NCBI GenBank assembly: GCA_016928815.1
Contig: JAFGJZ010000071.1
Span: 1 to 33,947 of the forward strand
Length of the DNA stretch: 33,947 nt
Reading direction: 5' to 3'
Source: Spirochaetota bacterium
Lineage (GTDB): Bacteria; Spirochaetota; UBA4802; JAFGJZ01
Both the position numbers and the translations under genes were made by a program. Positions 23,653-31,860 of the stretch are shown here, one piece after another. Below the pieces are notes generated by a model. It saw only the letters and a list, made by a program, of their open reading frames with translations. It was not told where the DNA came from and did not search any database. Position 1 is the stretch's first letter. Every line of letters starts with the position of its first letter.

Positions 23653-25797
23653 CTACCTGCCCTGGAGAAATTTCCATATAAGACCTTTTGTGAAATTTTT
23701 CTTTACTGTTTTACCCGATGCATCGGATGCAGTTACCCTTTCCTCAATTCCCGGAGAGCAGTCAAATCTTCCTGAAGAATCGGAAGCAATAAATTTTTCA
23801 TTTGCATATAATGAAATATTTAAAAGTTCCTTTGTTTCCAGATTTGTAATTGCAATGTTTCCATCCTCTTCTGATGAAACCAGATATTTGTTATTCACCA
23901 TTCCGATTCCAATAACCTGTCCTGAATGAATGGTGCTTAAGCTGTGAAGTAATTTGCCGTCCGTATTCCATACCTGAAGATATCCGACTTTATCATGTCC
24001 GCCGGCAATCAACGACCCGTCAGGTGAAAAGCTGTAGGCATATGTAAAGAATGCTCCAAGATACCATTTCTTTATTATTTTTCCGTCAAAATTAAAAAGA
24101 TAGATCTCCTTGTATTTAGCACTTGTACTCGGGCTTACATAGTACTTTAACTGCGGATCGACTGCAATTTCCTGACCGATTGAGCAATTGGGATATCTGC
24201 GTAATGCTTCGCCGTCAGAATCAAAAAGTGTAAATCCGGAATAAGTTTCTGCAAACTGGTTGTTCGGCAGAATTACAATAAATTTCGGATCGTATTCAGG
24301 ATATTTTTCCGACCTGCCGTTTAGTGAGAGAACTGTTGTATTTTTTCTGGTTGTCTCATCCTTCAGATAACTAATCCTCTGTTCCCTGTTTTTATTGTCA
24401 AAATATATTGATGCATTTTCTGTTGTAATTTTATTTTTGCGGACATCGAACAGGTAGGACTTTTTAAATTTTTCAAACTCAAATGATATAAACTCTCCGT
24501 TATGAGAAACTGAAATTTTCAGCGGTTCGAGATTGTCATGTAATAAATATGCAAGCGGTTTACCTTTGAAATCATAGTAAATTATTCCGTTTTTCGGAGA
24601 CGTGCAGTATGCCAGAACTGTATTTGTTCTGCTGTTGATTAATTCGGCGGATGTCTGAAACGGATAAGAAAGTTCTTTGTCGTCTTCTGAATATTTTACA
24701 TTTTCATTCTTATATGTGCTTAGGATTTCTCCTTTAAATGAAATTGTATAAATGTTTTCCGAATCAACAGCTATGATGTTTTTGTCATCACCTGTAAATG
24801 CAACTTCATGAATTCCGATTTTATGATCTTCCGTAATCCATGTCTCGAATTGCTTGCCTGTCGATATTTCTGTCCGCCTGATTTTGTGAATGATCGTCAT
24901 CGGATATTCACGGCCGTATTTCTGAATTTTCCTCCCTAGCGGATCTACTACTGTTGTACTGAAATAAGTTCCTTTATAAATTACATATTTACTGTCATTA
25001 CTTATATTGAATGTTTCCGGTTTAATAAATACTCTTTTGAATTTTCCGTCAGTTGTTGTAATATTTCCCGGCTTATCGTTTTCAAGGTCACGGATGTAAT
25101 TTCCGTTTTCATCATATAATTTCATGATGGAATTCCATCCGTCTGTTGAAGGTGTTTCAGTATTCTGAAGAGTAACAAAATATTTTCCATCCGGAGTGAT
25201 CTTTATTGAAGTGAATTTATAGGCTGAAGATCCATGCTGCAGATTGATTCTTTTAAGCAGATTATAGTTTACATCCCGGATTATAATATCCGTATCAGTT
25301 GATTCATATGTAATTATTTTCTTTCCATTTGGAAAGTAAATGATATCATCGATGTAGCTCCATCCGCCTGATGCGGCTGACATCTTCTGGACCGGAACAT
25401 TAATTGTTTTTACAATCTTTCCTGTGAGCGTAATGATGTTCACTTTTCTCTGATGTACCGCAACAGCAAGATGTTTGTTATCCGGAAGAAATGCAACCGC
25501 TGAAATTATCCTGTTGGGGTTCCAGAATTTCCATTCATTCGGCGGATTGATGAACGGGTCAGGGTCAATAAATGTCCCTGTCTGGTTTCCGTTTACATCA
25601 TATATCCTGACCTTATAGTCACCTATCAGTGCAAAATATTTTCCGTCATGTGAAATGACAGGTCTTTCCGATTGAATGCTCTTCGGAAGATTCCCATGAC
25701 TGATAGTAACATCTTTGGTTTCGGCTTGTACATTATAAGTAAATGTAACTATGAGCAGTGATGCCGATACAGTCAAAATAGTTAAAAATCTTTTCAT
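23653..25797 (-). CDS. Exported WD40-like beta-propeller protein
   Basis: A 714-residue protein with a Sec signal (residues 1-25, ending VQA). The mature part is made of propeller-blade-like repeats, for example VISHDGKYFALIGDYKVRIYDVNGN, FLPDNKHLAVAVHQRKVNIITLTGK, ITPDGKYFVTLQ and FSPDGSLIAGGHDKVGYLQVWNTDGK, so one or two seven-bladed propellers are likely. It ends ASDASGKTVKKNFTKGLIWKFLQGR without a further domain. Such proteins act as periplasmic or surface protein-binding scaffolds. The start follows GAGGAA. The 3' end meets the three microsatellites and the convergent repeat-protein gene. Confidence 0.85.
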   Translation of the reverse strand: MKRFLTILTVSASLLIVTFTYNVQAETKDVTISHGNLPKSIQSERPVISHDGKYFALIGDYKVRIYDVNGNQTGTFIDPDPFINPPNEWKFWNPNRIISAVAFLPDNKHLAVAVHQRKVNIITLTGKIVKTINVPVQKMSAASGGWSYIDDIIYFPNGKKIITYESTDTDIIIRDVNYNLLKRINLQHGSSAYKFTSIKITPDGKYFVTLQNTETPSTDGWNSIMKLYDENGNYIRDLENDKPGNITTTDGKFKRVFIKPETFNISNDSKYVIYKGTYFSTTVVDPLGRKIQKYGREYPMTIIHKIRRTEISTGKQFETWITEDHKIGIHEVAFTGDDKNIIAVDSENIYTISFKGEILSTYKNENVKYSEDDKELSYPFQTSAELINSRTNTVLAYCTSPKNGIIYYDFKGKPLAYLLHDNLEPLKISVSHNGEFISFEFEKFKKSYLFDVRKNKITTENASIYFDNKNREQRISYLKDETTRKNTTVLSLNGRSEKYPEYDPKFIVILPNNQFAETYSGFTLFDSDGEALRRYPNCSIGQEIAVDPQLKYYVSPSTSAKYKEIYLFNFDGKIIKKWYLGAFFTYAYSFSPDGSLIAGGHDKVGYLQVWNTDGKLLHSLSTIHSGQVIGIGMVNNKYLVSSEEDGNIAITNLETKELLNISLYANEKFIASDSSGRFDCSPGIEERVTASDASGKTVKKNFTKGLIWKFLQGR

Positions 25798-26017
25798 GGT
25801 TTCCTCGCTGTTCCGCTGTCGGATTTTATTATATCATGATAAAAGTTTATATATGAATTTTGATAATTTCAAGAAAAATCCTCTGATTTTCCGGTAGTCA
25901 TCCAGGACATTGTCTTATCTCTGCAGCAGTGATAATAATATAATTGACATTACATTTAGATATCATCATAATATATTCAGAATTTATAATTTTTGAATTT
26001 ATTAAAATAGGAAATTG

Positions 26018-26551
26018 ATGGAAAGAAATTTTTTAATTATGACATCGTTGCTAATACTGATGATTTGTACAGTATGTTTTTCGGCTGAACTTTCAAAAGA
26101 CGCTCAAATCAGGCAGATACGTGCTGATTATATTTTAGTCGAAGACAGTATCCGGAAAATAAAACCGGTATCAGTAACCCTGAATGAATTTGATAATTAT
26201 CTCTGTTATAAAGCCGACAAAAAAATTCTTAAGATTGAATTATTTTCAGAAGGAGTCAGAACTTCTTTTTATTATAAAAACAGAAAAGTTTTCTTCATTT
26301 TCATTGAAAATGCATGGAACAAATCTGTTCAGGATTCGGGGCAGCCTTTTAAAGAGGAGAGGGTTTACATTTACAATGATAAAATTATTGAAGCTCTAAT
26401 TAAAGAAACAAATGGTGAAGATTTTGTGAATGTTGAAAATAAAACTAATGAGAAAATTCTTTCAAGTAAGCTGAAATATGAAAAGGAACTGCTGAATGGA
26501 TATTTCGGTGCATATGTTGCATTGCAGACATGTGAGGCTGTGCTGAAATAG
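26018..26551 (+). CDS. Small exported protein of unknown function
   Basis: A 177-residue protein with a Sec signal (MERNFLIMTSLLILMICTVCFSA). The ATG at 26018 is preferred over a TTG at 26015, with AGGA five bases upstream. The mature part is charged with alternating strands (DNYLCYKADKKILKIELFSEGVRTSFYYKNRKVFFIFIENAW). I do not recognise a family. It opens a + strand run of orphan genes up to 29631. Confidence 0.7.
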   Translation: MERNFLIMTSLLILMICTVCFSAELSKDAQIRQIRADYILVEDSIRKIKPVSVTLNEFDNYLCYKADKKILKIELFSEGVRTSFYYKNRKVFFIFIENAWNKSVQDSGQPFKEERVYIYNDKIIEALIKETNGEDFVNVENKTNEKILSSKLKYEKELLNGYFGAYVALQTCEAVLK

Positions 26552-26905
26552 AAATGTTGTACTTAATAGTTGAATTTAAGAAATATTTTCAGTTCCAGCG
26601 GTTTTCCTTTTTTTGCTCTTGCTGGCGGCATTGCTTTCTTTAATATTCTGTTAAGTTTATAATTGGTAACCGAGTCATGGAGTGAATTTCATGATCAGTG
26701 TAATGGTAAATATGCGGATATGGATGGAGATGAACAAAATGAAGTTTTGGGGGTTTGCAGTGACTATATTATTCGGTCTTTCAAGCCATTTCATCCTGGG
26801 AATTAAAATATTTGATAACATACCTGTCCGTCGAAAGCGAAAGGCTGAAAGAAAAGAAAAATAATTGAGATGAAAAGGTAAATATCATCGGAAAGCTGGA
26901 ATTAA
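26552..26905. other. Gap between two exported-protein genes
   Basis: Apart from the small frame at 26739-26864 I see no gene, tRNA or clear hairpin terminator here. Confidence 0.4.
26739..26864 (+). CDS. Possible small single-helix membrane peptide
   Basis: A possible 41-residue peptide from ATG 26739, with GGAG nine bases upstream (an earlier in-frame ATG at 26730 is also open). One hydrophobic helix (FWGFAVTILFGLSSHFILGI) is followed by a strongly basic tail (VRRKRKAERKEK), the usual inside-positive topology. There is no known family. It lies in the 354-base gap between two secreted-protein genes and may be a chance frame. Confidence 0.3.
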   Translation: MKFWGFAVTILFGLSSHFILGIKIFDNIPVRRKRKAERKEK

Positions 26906-27646
26906 ATGATTAGCTCTATATTCAGAAATTCATGTATTCTTATGTTACTCTGCATTATGCCTTTAGCTGCATCAAATTATCCTACGTATTTACCTGATGA
27001 TAGTATAGGCTTTATTTATGAAACAGATAAAATAGATTCTCTTGGAGAGCATATTCATTTTCCAAGAAATAAAAAAATTATTTTAACAGAAAACAATTCT
27101 GAAGAAAATGAAATATATATGTTTTCATCTGAATGTGAAGATGCAATTCAAAATTGCTGGGATAATAGCGTATATGCAGATAATAGAAAAACTCATATTT
27201 TAAATGATGATTTTGTCTCAGTTGATTATGATGGATATTGTCTGAAATATTATGCGAACAGGGGGAAATATTTACGGATTCTTGATAAAACAAAAAGCTG
27301 TTGGGTTTCTATTAATGAATTAAAAGCCAATGGATTATCCTATAAAGACTGGAAATCATTTATATTCGATATTGCAAATCAAAAGGTTTTTTATCCTTTA
27401 AACAATTTAAAGGTTATGGAATCAGCAGATTCTACTGGTAAAATTTTGACCGAAATTTCAGGAAAAAATTTTCAGATAAAATTAACAGGAAAGTCCAGTC
27501 AATCATGGGCTGAGGCAATAGTCAGTGAGTGTGACTATTCAAAAAGTGATTACTATGAACCATTTGTTATACGTAAAATTCAGGGGTGGATAAAAATTGT
27601 CGATGATAACCGGAACGTGACAATCTGGTTTTCTCCGAAGGGGTAG
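26906..27646 (+). CDS. Exported protein, possibly with SH3-like domain
   Basis: A 246-residue protein with a Sec signal ending about LAASNYP (residues 1-23). The mature part contains several Cys (ECEDAIQNCW, SCW, SECDY). Its C-terminal section (LNNLKVMESADSTGKILTEISGKNFQIKL, then WAEAIVSE and IQGWIKI) resembles a bacterial SH3 (SH3b-like) fold with the typical GWI strand. These domains bind cell-wall peptides in other proteins; here this is only suggestive. The start has GGA upstream. Confidence 0.65.
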   Translation: MISSIFRNSCILMLLCIMPLAASNYPTYLPDDSIGFIYETDKIDSLGEHIHFPRNKKIILTENNSEENEIYMFSSECEDAIQNCWDNSVYADNRKTHILNDDFVSVDYDGYCLKYYANRGKYLRILDKTKSCWVSINELKANGLSYKDWKSFIFDIANQKVFYPLNNLKVMESADSTGKILTEISGKNFQIKLTGKSSQSWAEAIVSECDYSKSDYYEPFVIRKIQGWIKIVDDNRNVTIWFSPKG

Positions 27647-27671
27647 AGTTTTTATTTATAAGGAAATTTAT

Positions 27672-28064
27672 ATGAATTGTTCAATACCATCAAATACTTT
27701 ATTTGTAAAAGACTGTAAAAAATATTTCGGAGAATTACTTACACCTCTCGGCTATCAGTTAAAAAGCTGTGAAATGAAGGAGCTATTTGCTAAAATCATT
27801 TATGAAAACAGAAGTATCTGCCGCAGAATTGAAATTGAAAACGCCTGTTGGCCGACAGATTACGGATATTCGCTTTTCATTTATAACACACAATCAGACG
27901 ATTATAACATTTTAATAAACGTTCCATGGACAAAAGAGGATGCAGATAATATTTTTTTAAAGAAATCATATGAATTTATTGACGGGCATGAAGAGCTGAT
28001 CGATATGTTTTCCGGTAAAAAATGGCTGAAGTATAATGGAATACTTTACAAGATTAGAGAATAA
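27672..28064 (+). CDS. Unknown 130-residue cytoplasmic protein
   Basis: Not recognised. It is a soluble alpha/beta protein with no signal (MNCSIPSNTLFVKDCKKYFGELLTPLGY, then RRIEIENACWPTDYGYSLFIY). It begins 25 bases after the exported protein gene with AAGGAA upstream, so the two are probably co-transcribed. The size, single-domain look and position would suit a partner or immunity-like protein, but nothing in the sequence proves that. Confidence 0.6.
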   Translation: MNCSIPSNTLFVKDCKKYFGELLTPLGYQLKSCEMKELFAKIIYENRSICRRIEIENACWPTDYGYSLFIYNTQSDDYNILINVPWTKEDADNIFLKKSYEFIDGHEELIDMFSGKKWLKYNGILYKIRE

Positions 28065-28263
28065 AGTTGCATTTGGGGATTGTATTTACGATGATGCACG
28101 CAAATCTGATCATTGTTTTATTAGCAGATGTTTAGTAATAACATCAGAATGCATTTTAAAAAATGGATTAGGTTGTACCATTAAAAAGCAAAGTGTTGGT
28201 GCAGACTTAATTGCAAGTATGAATGAGATCTTTAATGTAAAAGGCGAGTGTTGCTTCCCTTAA
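28036..28263 (+). CDS. Doubtful 75-residue frame overlapping the previous gene
   Basis: It overlaps the preceding gene by 29 bases, has no ribosome site, and its Cys-rich composition (CIYDDARKSDHCFISRCLVITSEC) differs from its neighbours. It may be a remnant of a larger gene or a chance frame. Confidence 0.25.
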   Translation: MEYFTRLENKVAFGDCIYDDARKSDHCFISRCLVITSECILKNGLGCTIKKQSVGADLIASMNEIFNVKGECCFP

Positions 28264-28510
28264 AAATACGGAAGTAAAAATGATTCCGGCATCTTCTTCT
28301 GAAAAAATTACAATAGCAGGGGCAAGAAACAAAATTCTTCCGACCTTTACCTTAAAAGTTTATTTTATATATATTTTGAATTTATATATTGACGGCAGTT
28401 GAAAATTTCCTTATTATAAATTCAGCAGTTTAAATTATTGAGTACAAATGACGTGATTTGATATCTATATTGCAGCGTCACAAAACAAGTGCTAAAAAGG
28501 AGAATTTAAT

Positions 28511-29158
28511 ATGCATACCATCGAAAGATTCATCTGCAGCAAAATCAAAAATGAAAAACTCACAAAAGCGGAAATTGTAAAACGGATAGGTTACAGGAAC
28601 ATCAGTAAAGGATTACGCCATTTTGATGATTTCCTCAAAGGAAATTTTCAGAACAGGTTCATTCTTAAAAATCTGATTACTGCACTTGGATTAACCCCGG
28701 AAGAATGGAATGAAGTTATTCAGGCAACCAATCTGGAAATTGAAAAAGAGGTACAGGAGGAAAAACTTCAGGAACAGTTATCATTCAAACCATTTATATA
28801 CTGCCAGACTGAACGCAGCAGGCCGGGTCAAATATTTATTGCGGCAATGCTGCGGGTTGATTTATTCCGTATAATTAAACTTCCGGAAAATTTCCGCTCT
28901 TTGTGTGAGGCTGATAAGACTGAACTGCGTAAAGAACTGATTATTAAAAAATTATCAGCTTACGACGGATGTGTTCCGACTTTTGGAAAAATCACAGCAT
29001 TTGTACAGAAACTTGATTATTATGATGAAATCTCGGACCGTGATGTTTTTGATCTGAATGGAGATTTGATGCTGAATGCTGATTATGCTTTAAAGGATAT
29101 TAAAAAGGGGAAATTTTCATTAAACTATAAAAACAGAGATTTACTACCGTTGTTTTGA
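28511..29158 (+). CDS. Unknown protein with HTH-like N-terminus
   Basis: A 215-residue protein. The N-terminal 70 residues (IERFICSKIKNEKLTKAEIVKRIGYRNISKGLRHFDDFLKG) look like a Cro/XRE-type helix-turn-helix ending at LGLTPEEWNEVI. The rest is a mixed alpha/beta region not recognised (SRPGQIFIAAMLRVDLFRIIKLP, YDGCVPTFGKITAFVQKLDYYD). The ribosome site AAGGAG is strong. A DNA-binding regulator is possible. It starts 247 bases after the previous frame, so it has its own promoter region. Confidence 0.65.
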   Translation: MHTIERFICSKIKNEKLTKAEIVKRIGYRNISKGLRHFDDFLKGNFQNRFILKNLITALGLTPEEWNEVIQATNLEIEKEVQEEKLQEQLSFKPFIYCQTERSRPGQIFIAAMLRVDLFRIIKLPENFRSLCEADKTELRKELIIKKLSAYDGCVPTFGKITAFVQKLDYYDEISDRDVFDLNGDLMLNADYALKDIKKGKFSLNYKNRDLLPLF

Positions 29159-29202
29159 GTCTGTTGTACTGCCGGAAATTTACATTATGAAAGAGGAATC
29201 AA

Positions 29203-29631
29203 ATGAAATTTAATAAAGCATACTGGATATCTCCTGACGGTAATGTCATAACAGTCGGGACATCTCACATTAAGGCAGTACTGGACTCGCCTGAAGTTTT
29301 CGGTTTCGAAAAACAGTATCTGTATGATGTATTTAAACGGCATGGAGAAAAGCCCGGACTTGAGGGCAGGGCGAGAAATGAGATCATTCTTCAGCTGATT
29401 AAATCTGGATGGATACGCATGCGTTTTTATGACAGCAGATATTCCTGGAGTATTACAGTAGACTCTGAAGATAATGTTAATTATAAATCAGCTATGGATT
29501 TGGCGGAGAGTGTGATTAATTCGGGAGTGAGTACGGCAATCAGTACGACAATGAATAATGAATGGTTCGGCTCCGCGGTCACTGAGCCTGCCGAACTGCT
29601 CACCACAAGTATGGAGTTTGAAAGTGATTAA
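29203..29631 (+). CDS. Unknown 142-residue cytoplasmic protein
   Basis: The start KFNKAYWISPDGNVITVGTSHIKAVLDSPEVFG resembles small phage-like or conserved hypothetical proteins beginning KAYWISP(D/N)G. The tail is Ser/Thr-rich (SGVSTAISTTMNNEW). AGAGGAA precedes the start, 44 bases after the HTH-like gene, so the two likely form an operon ending at the terminator at 29734-29784. No function can be assigned. Confidence 0.65.
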   Translation: MKFNKAYWISPDGNVITVGTSHIKAVLDSPEVFGFEKQYLYDVFKRHGEKPGLEGRARNEIILQLIKSGWIRMRFYDSRYSWSITVDSEDNVNYKSAMDLAESVINSGVSTAISTTMNNEWFGSAVTEPAELLTTSMEFESD

Positions 29632-29733
29632 TATATGTGTCTATGTCATTGTCTTTGATTAATGATGTATGTGGCATTGCAGCTGATTTAAAATGTTATT
29701 CATAAAAATACAAATTGTTTTAAATTTAGAACA

Positions 29734-29790
29734 AATAATGCAGCAGTAGAGACGGTTCAAACCTGTCTCTACTGCTGCATTATTTTTTAT
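29734..29790. terminator. Strong bidirectional terminator
   Basis: AATAATGCAGCAGTAGAGAC (29734-29753) pairs with its reverse complement at 29765-29784, 20 bp of perfect stem with one bulge near the loop. It is followed on the + strand by TTTTTTATTT. It lies between a + operon end (29631) and a convergent minus lipoprotein gene (29801) and can serve both. Confidence 0.9.
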
Positions 29791-29800
29791 TTAAATGTTA

Positions 29801-30580
29801 TTAAGGTACGATGGTTACTTTTGCTCCGTTCATCATCATGTCGGTTGCAGGATATTCTCCGGCCCCGACTGTCTTAATGTATGTATCGTTTGTCTGAAGA
29901 ACTCCAGCCGGTCTGCTGACACCGTCAATTGTTACAGTTGAATATGGCGTCCAGCCTGCAAATACAAAATTAACTTCACCGCTTGCAGGGAAAGCATCCA
30001 GATCGACTACGGCTTTATAGAGAATAGCCGGCTGATCTCCGAAATATGTATTGGCATCCCATGAATGTTCAAGTTCGAAATATACGGTAAATTTTCTTAG
30101 TCCGTCAGGAATATTTTTAATCACACTAAATCCACCTCGCCCTCTGGTTGTTGCACCTGCAGGAATCGGTGTTGCGATTTGTCTGCCGACCAGATTGTCT
30201 GAAGCTCCGGCGGGGAGATTCGGTGTAGCTGTTGTAACTGCATCAATTTGCGCCTGAGTCATTAAATTTCTACTATTTAGTCTCCAGTATGCCAGACCCG
30301 TAGCCATTTGACCGTAGGAATTTAGAATTCTTCCAGTAATCAATATTGGGAGTACAGTACTTTTTGTGCTGTTTTCCAGCCATATGCCGTAGACTTGAGT
30401 GCCCTGCCAGACTCTTCCTTCATTGTATGTGATCTGTATTTCCACAGGCCCGGATGGAATAACTACTGTAGGTTCTCCGGAAGTATCACTTGTGTCCGAA
30501 GAAGAATCACATGCAAAAAATAATACGGCTAATGCTGTCAGTAATAAAATTGCAGTGAATGAAATAATTTTATTTTTCAT
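29801..30580 (-). CDS. Lipoprotein of unknown function
   Basis: A 259-residue protein with a lipoprotein signal, lipobox LFFAC (Cys 24), followed by a Ser/Asp-rich linker. Strand-rich segments (EIQITYNEGRVWQGTQVYGIWLEN, LRKFTVYFELEHSWDANTYFGDQPAILYKAVVDLD) suggest a beta-sandwich of the DUF2271 kind (about 130-residue periplasmic domains with WDxN..GDQP-like features), which is often linked to FMN/flavin-linked periplasmic redox proteins. This identification is tentative. GGGAGA precedes the start at somewhat long spacing. It is monocistronic with the terminator at 29734-29790. Confidence 0.65.
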   Translation of the reverse strand: MKNKIISFTAILLLTALAVLFFACDSSSDTSDTSGEPTVVIPSGPVEIQITYNEGRVWQGTQVYGIWLENSTKSTVLPILITGRILNSYGQMATGLAYWRLNSRNLMTQAQIDAVTTATPNLPAGASDNLVGRQIATPIPAGATTRGRGGFSVIKNIPDGLRKFTVYFELEHSWDANTYFGDQPAILYKAVVDLDAFPASGEVNFVFAGWTPYSTVTIDGVSRPAGVLQTNDTYIKTVGAGEYPATDMMMNGAKVTIVP

Positions 30581-30969
30581 AATTAAAAAAATCTCCCTTG
30601 ATTTTAGAAAACCGGTTAATATCTCAAAATTTCTATTTCTGTCAAGAATATTTATGTATTTTTATGCAGACTGTTAGTGTCTGGTTATAGAACAGTGAAC
30701 AGTTTTCAGGATAGTGATTATTGATCAAGGATTAAAGATGAAGGATTAAAGATGAAGGATTAAAGATCAAGGATTAGATAGCAATAAGCCATAGTGTTGA
30801 CTATTATTCATTTTTCATTATTCTTTATAAATTGATTTTCCATGTCTTTGCGTGAACTCAACGAAAATGCCTGCAAGCCATCTGTGTTAATCTGAGTTTA
30901 TTGAGCGAAGCGTGCGGTTAATTAAAACGTAACCCCTGCAGCCTAAAACTTTTAACTTTAATAAAAAAG
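30581..30969. other. Intergenic region with minisatellite
   Basis: No gene is seen. It contains the four-copy 14-bp repeat at 30723-30778 and an AT-rich remainder. The section 30840-30920 is less AT-rich but has no open frame that looks coding. Confidence 0.5.
30723..30778. repeat. Minisatellite, four copies of a 14-bp unit
   Basis: Unit GATGAAGGATTAAA, with copies 1 and 4 reading GATCAAGGATT. It is exact in length, four units over 56 bases. Confidence 0.9.
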
Positions 30970-30996
30970 ACTCCGGCGTTATTATAACGCCGGAGT
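30963..30996 (-). terminator. Rho-independent terminator of the ElbB-like gene
   Basis: ACTCCGGCGTTA and TAACGCCGGAGT (30970-30996) form a perfect 12-bp stem with a 3-base loop. On the minus strand it is followed by CTTTTTTATT. It lies ten bases after the stop of the gene at 31007. Confidence 0.93.
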
Positions 30997-31006
30997 GAGA
31001 GTACTG

Positions 31007-31753
31007 CTATTTTGACATTTTTACAACCTGATTAACCATTTTGGTGATACCAAGGTAGATATTTGCATTTGACTCGCCGCTCATTACCGCAGGAGTTGTA
31101 ACAATTCGGTTTTCTTTGTCTACAACCATATCAGCAGCTTTTGCTATAACCTGCTGCGCTCCGAATGTTTTAATTGCAGGACCGAAATAATCATTTTTAG
31201 GACCAATAGTAATTTTTACATTTTTGTCTCCGAATACTTTGGCAATAATCATACTTGCCGCGCACATGGAACCGATTGGTTTTCCGGATGCATTAACAGC
31301 TTTGATTAAATATTCCACATCAGGCTCGACTGTTCCTTTGTCGCCTTTTGCCATGAAGTTACTCAGTGTAGTTATTGATCCGATTCCCCCTATTAGAATC
31401 AGAGCATCAAGATCAGATGCTTTTACATCTTTAATGTTTTTAATATCTCCGCGTGCAATACGAGCAGATTCAACAAGTGCATTTCTCGTCCCTTCAGCTT
31501 TTGCATCATTTTTAAGGTGATTAACCACTGATGCCTGATTGATATCCGGAGCCATAAATACCACTTTTGCACCGGCTTTTTCAAGTGCTAATACCGTAAA
31601 AGCAGCTTCATAAACTTCAGTTCCATCCATCATGCCGCATCCTGATAGGATAATCCCCACTTTTTTCTCTGCTTTAGCCGATGCTGTAGAAATTGCAAAT
31701 AAAGCAAAAATGCATAAAGCTGTAATCCCTGTGATCAGATTTCTTTTGAACAT
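31007..31753 (-). CDS. ElbB-like DJ-1/PfpI-family protein with signal peptide
   Basis: A 248-residue protein. Residues 30-248 align by eye with E. coli ElbB along their full length: KVGIILSGCGMMDGTEVYEA, VVFMAPD, ARIARGDIK, LDALILIGGIGS, SNFMAKGDKGTVE, GKPIGSMCAASM with the nucleophile-type Cys 164, and RIVTTPAVM. ElbB is a DJ-1 superfamily protein with weak glyoxalase activity and is normally cytoplasmic. Here a Sec signal (MFKRNLITGITALCIFALFAISTASA, cleaved after residue 26) precedes it, so the product should be periplasmic. AGGAGA precedes the start. It lies 107 bases after the AraC-type gene on the same strand and ends in its own terminator. Confidence 0.85.
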   Translation of the reverse strand: MFKRNLITGITALCIFALFAISTASAKAEKKVGIILSGCGMMDGTEVYEAAFTVLALEKAGAKVVFMAPDINQASVVNHLKNDAKAEGTRNALVESARIARGDIKNIKDVKASDLDALILIGGIGSITTLSNFMAKGDKGTVEPDVEYLIKAVNASGKPIGSMCAASMIIAKVFGDKNVKITIGPKNDYFGPAIKTFGAQQVIAKAADMVVDKENRIVTTPAVMSGESNANIYLGITKMVNQVVKMSK

Positions 31754-31860
31754 TTCCGTTCTCCTTGAAATTAGTAATTTAGGGAAATTTTAAATCATTT
31801 TAAGGGCTTTGTCGTTCTGGTGCATGTACCTGAACATATTTTTTAGATTTTTTTCAGCAG

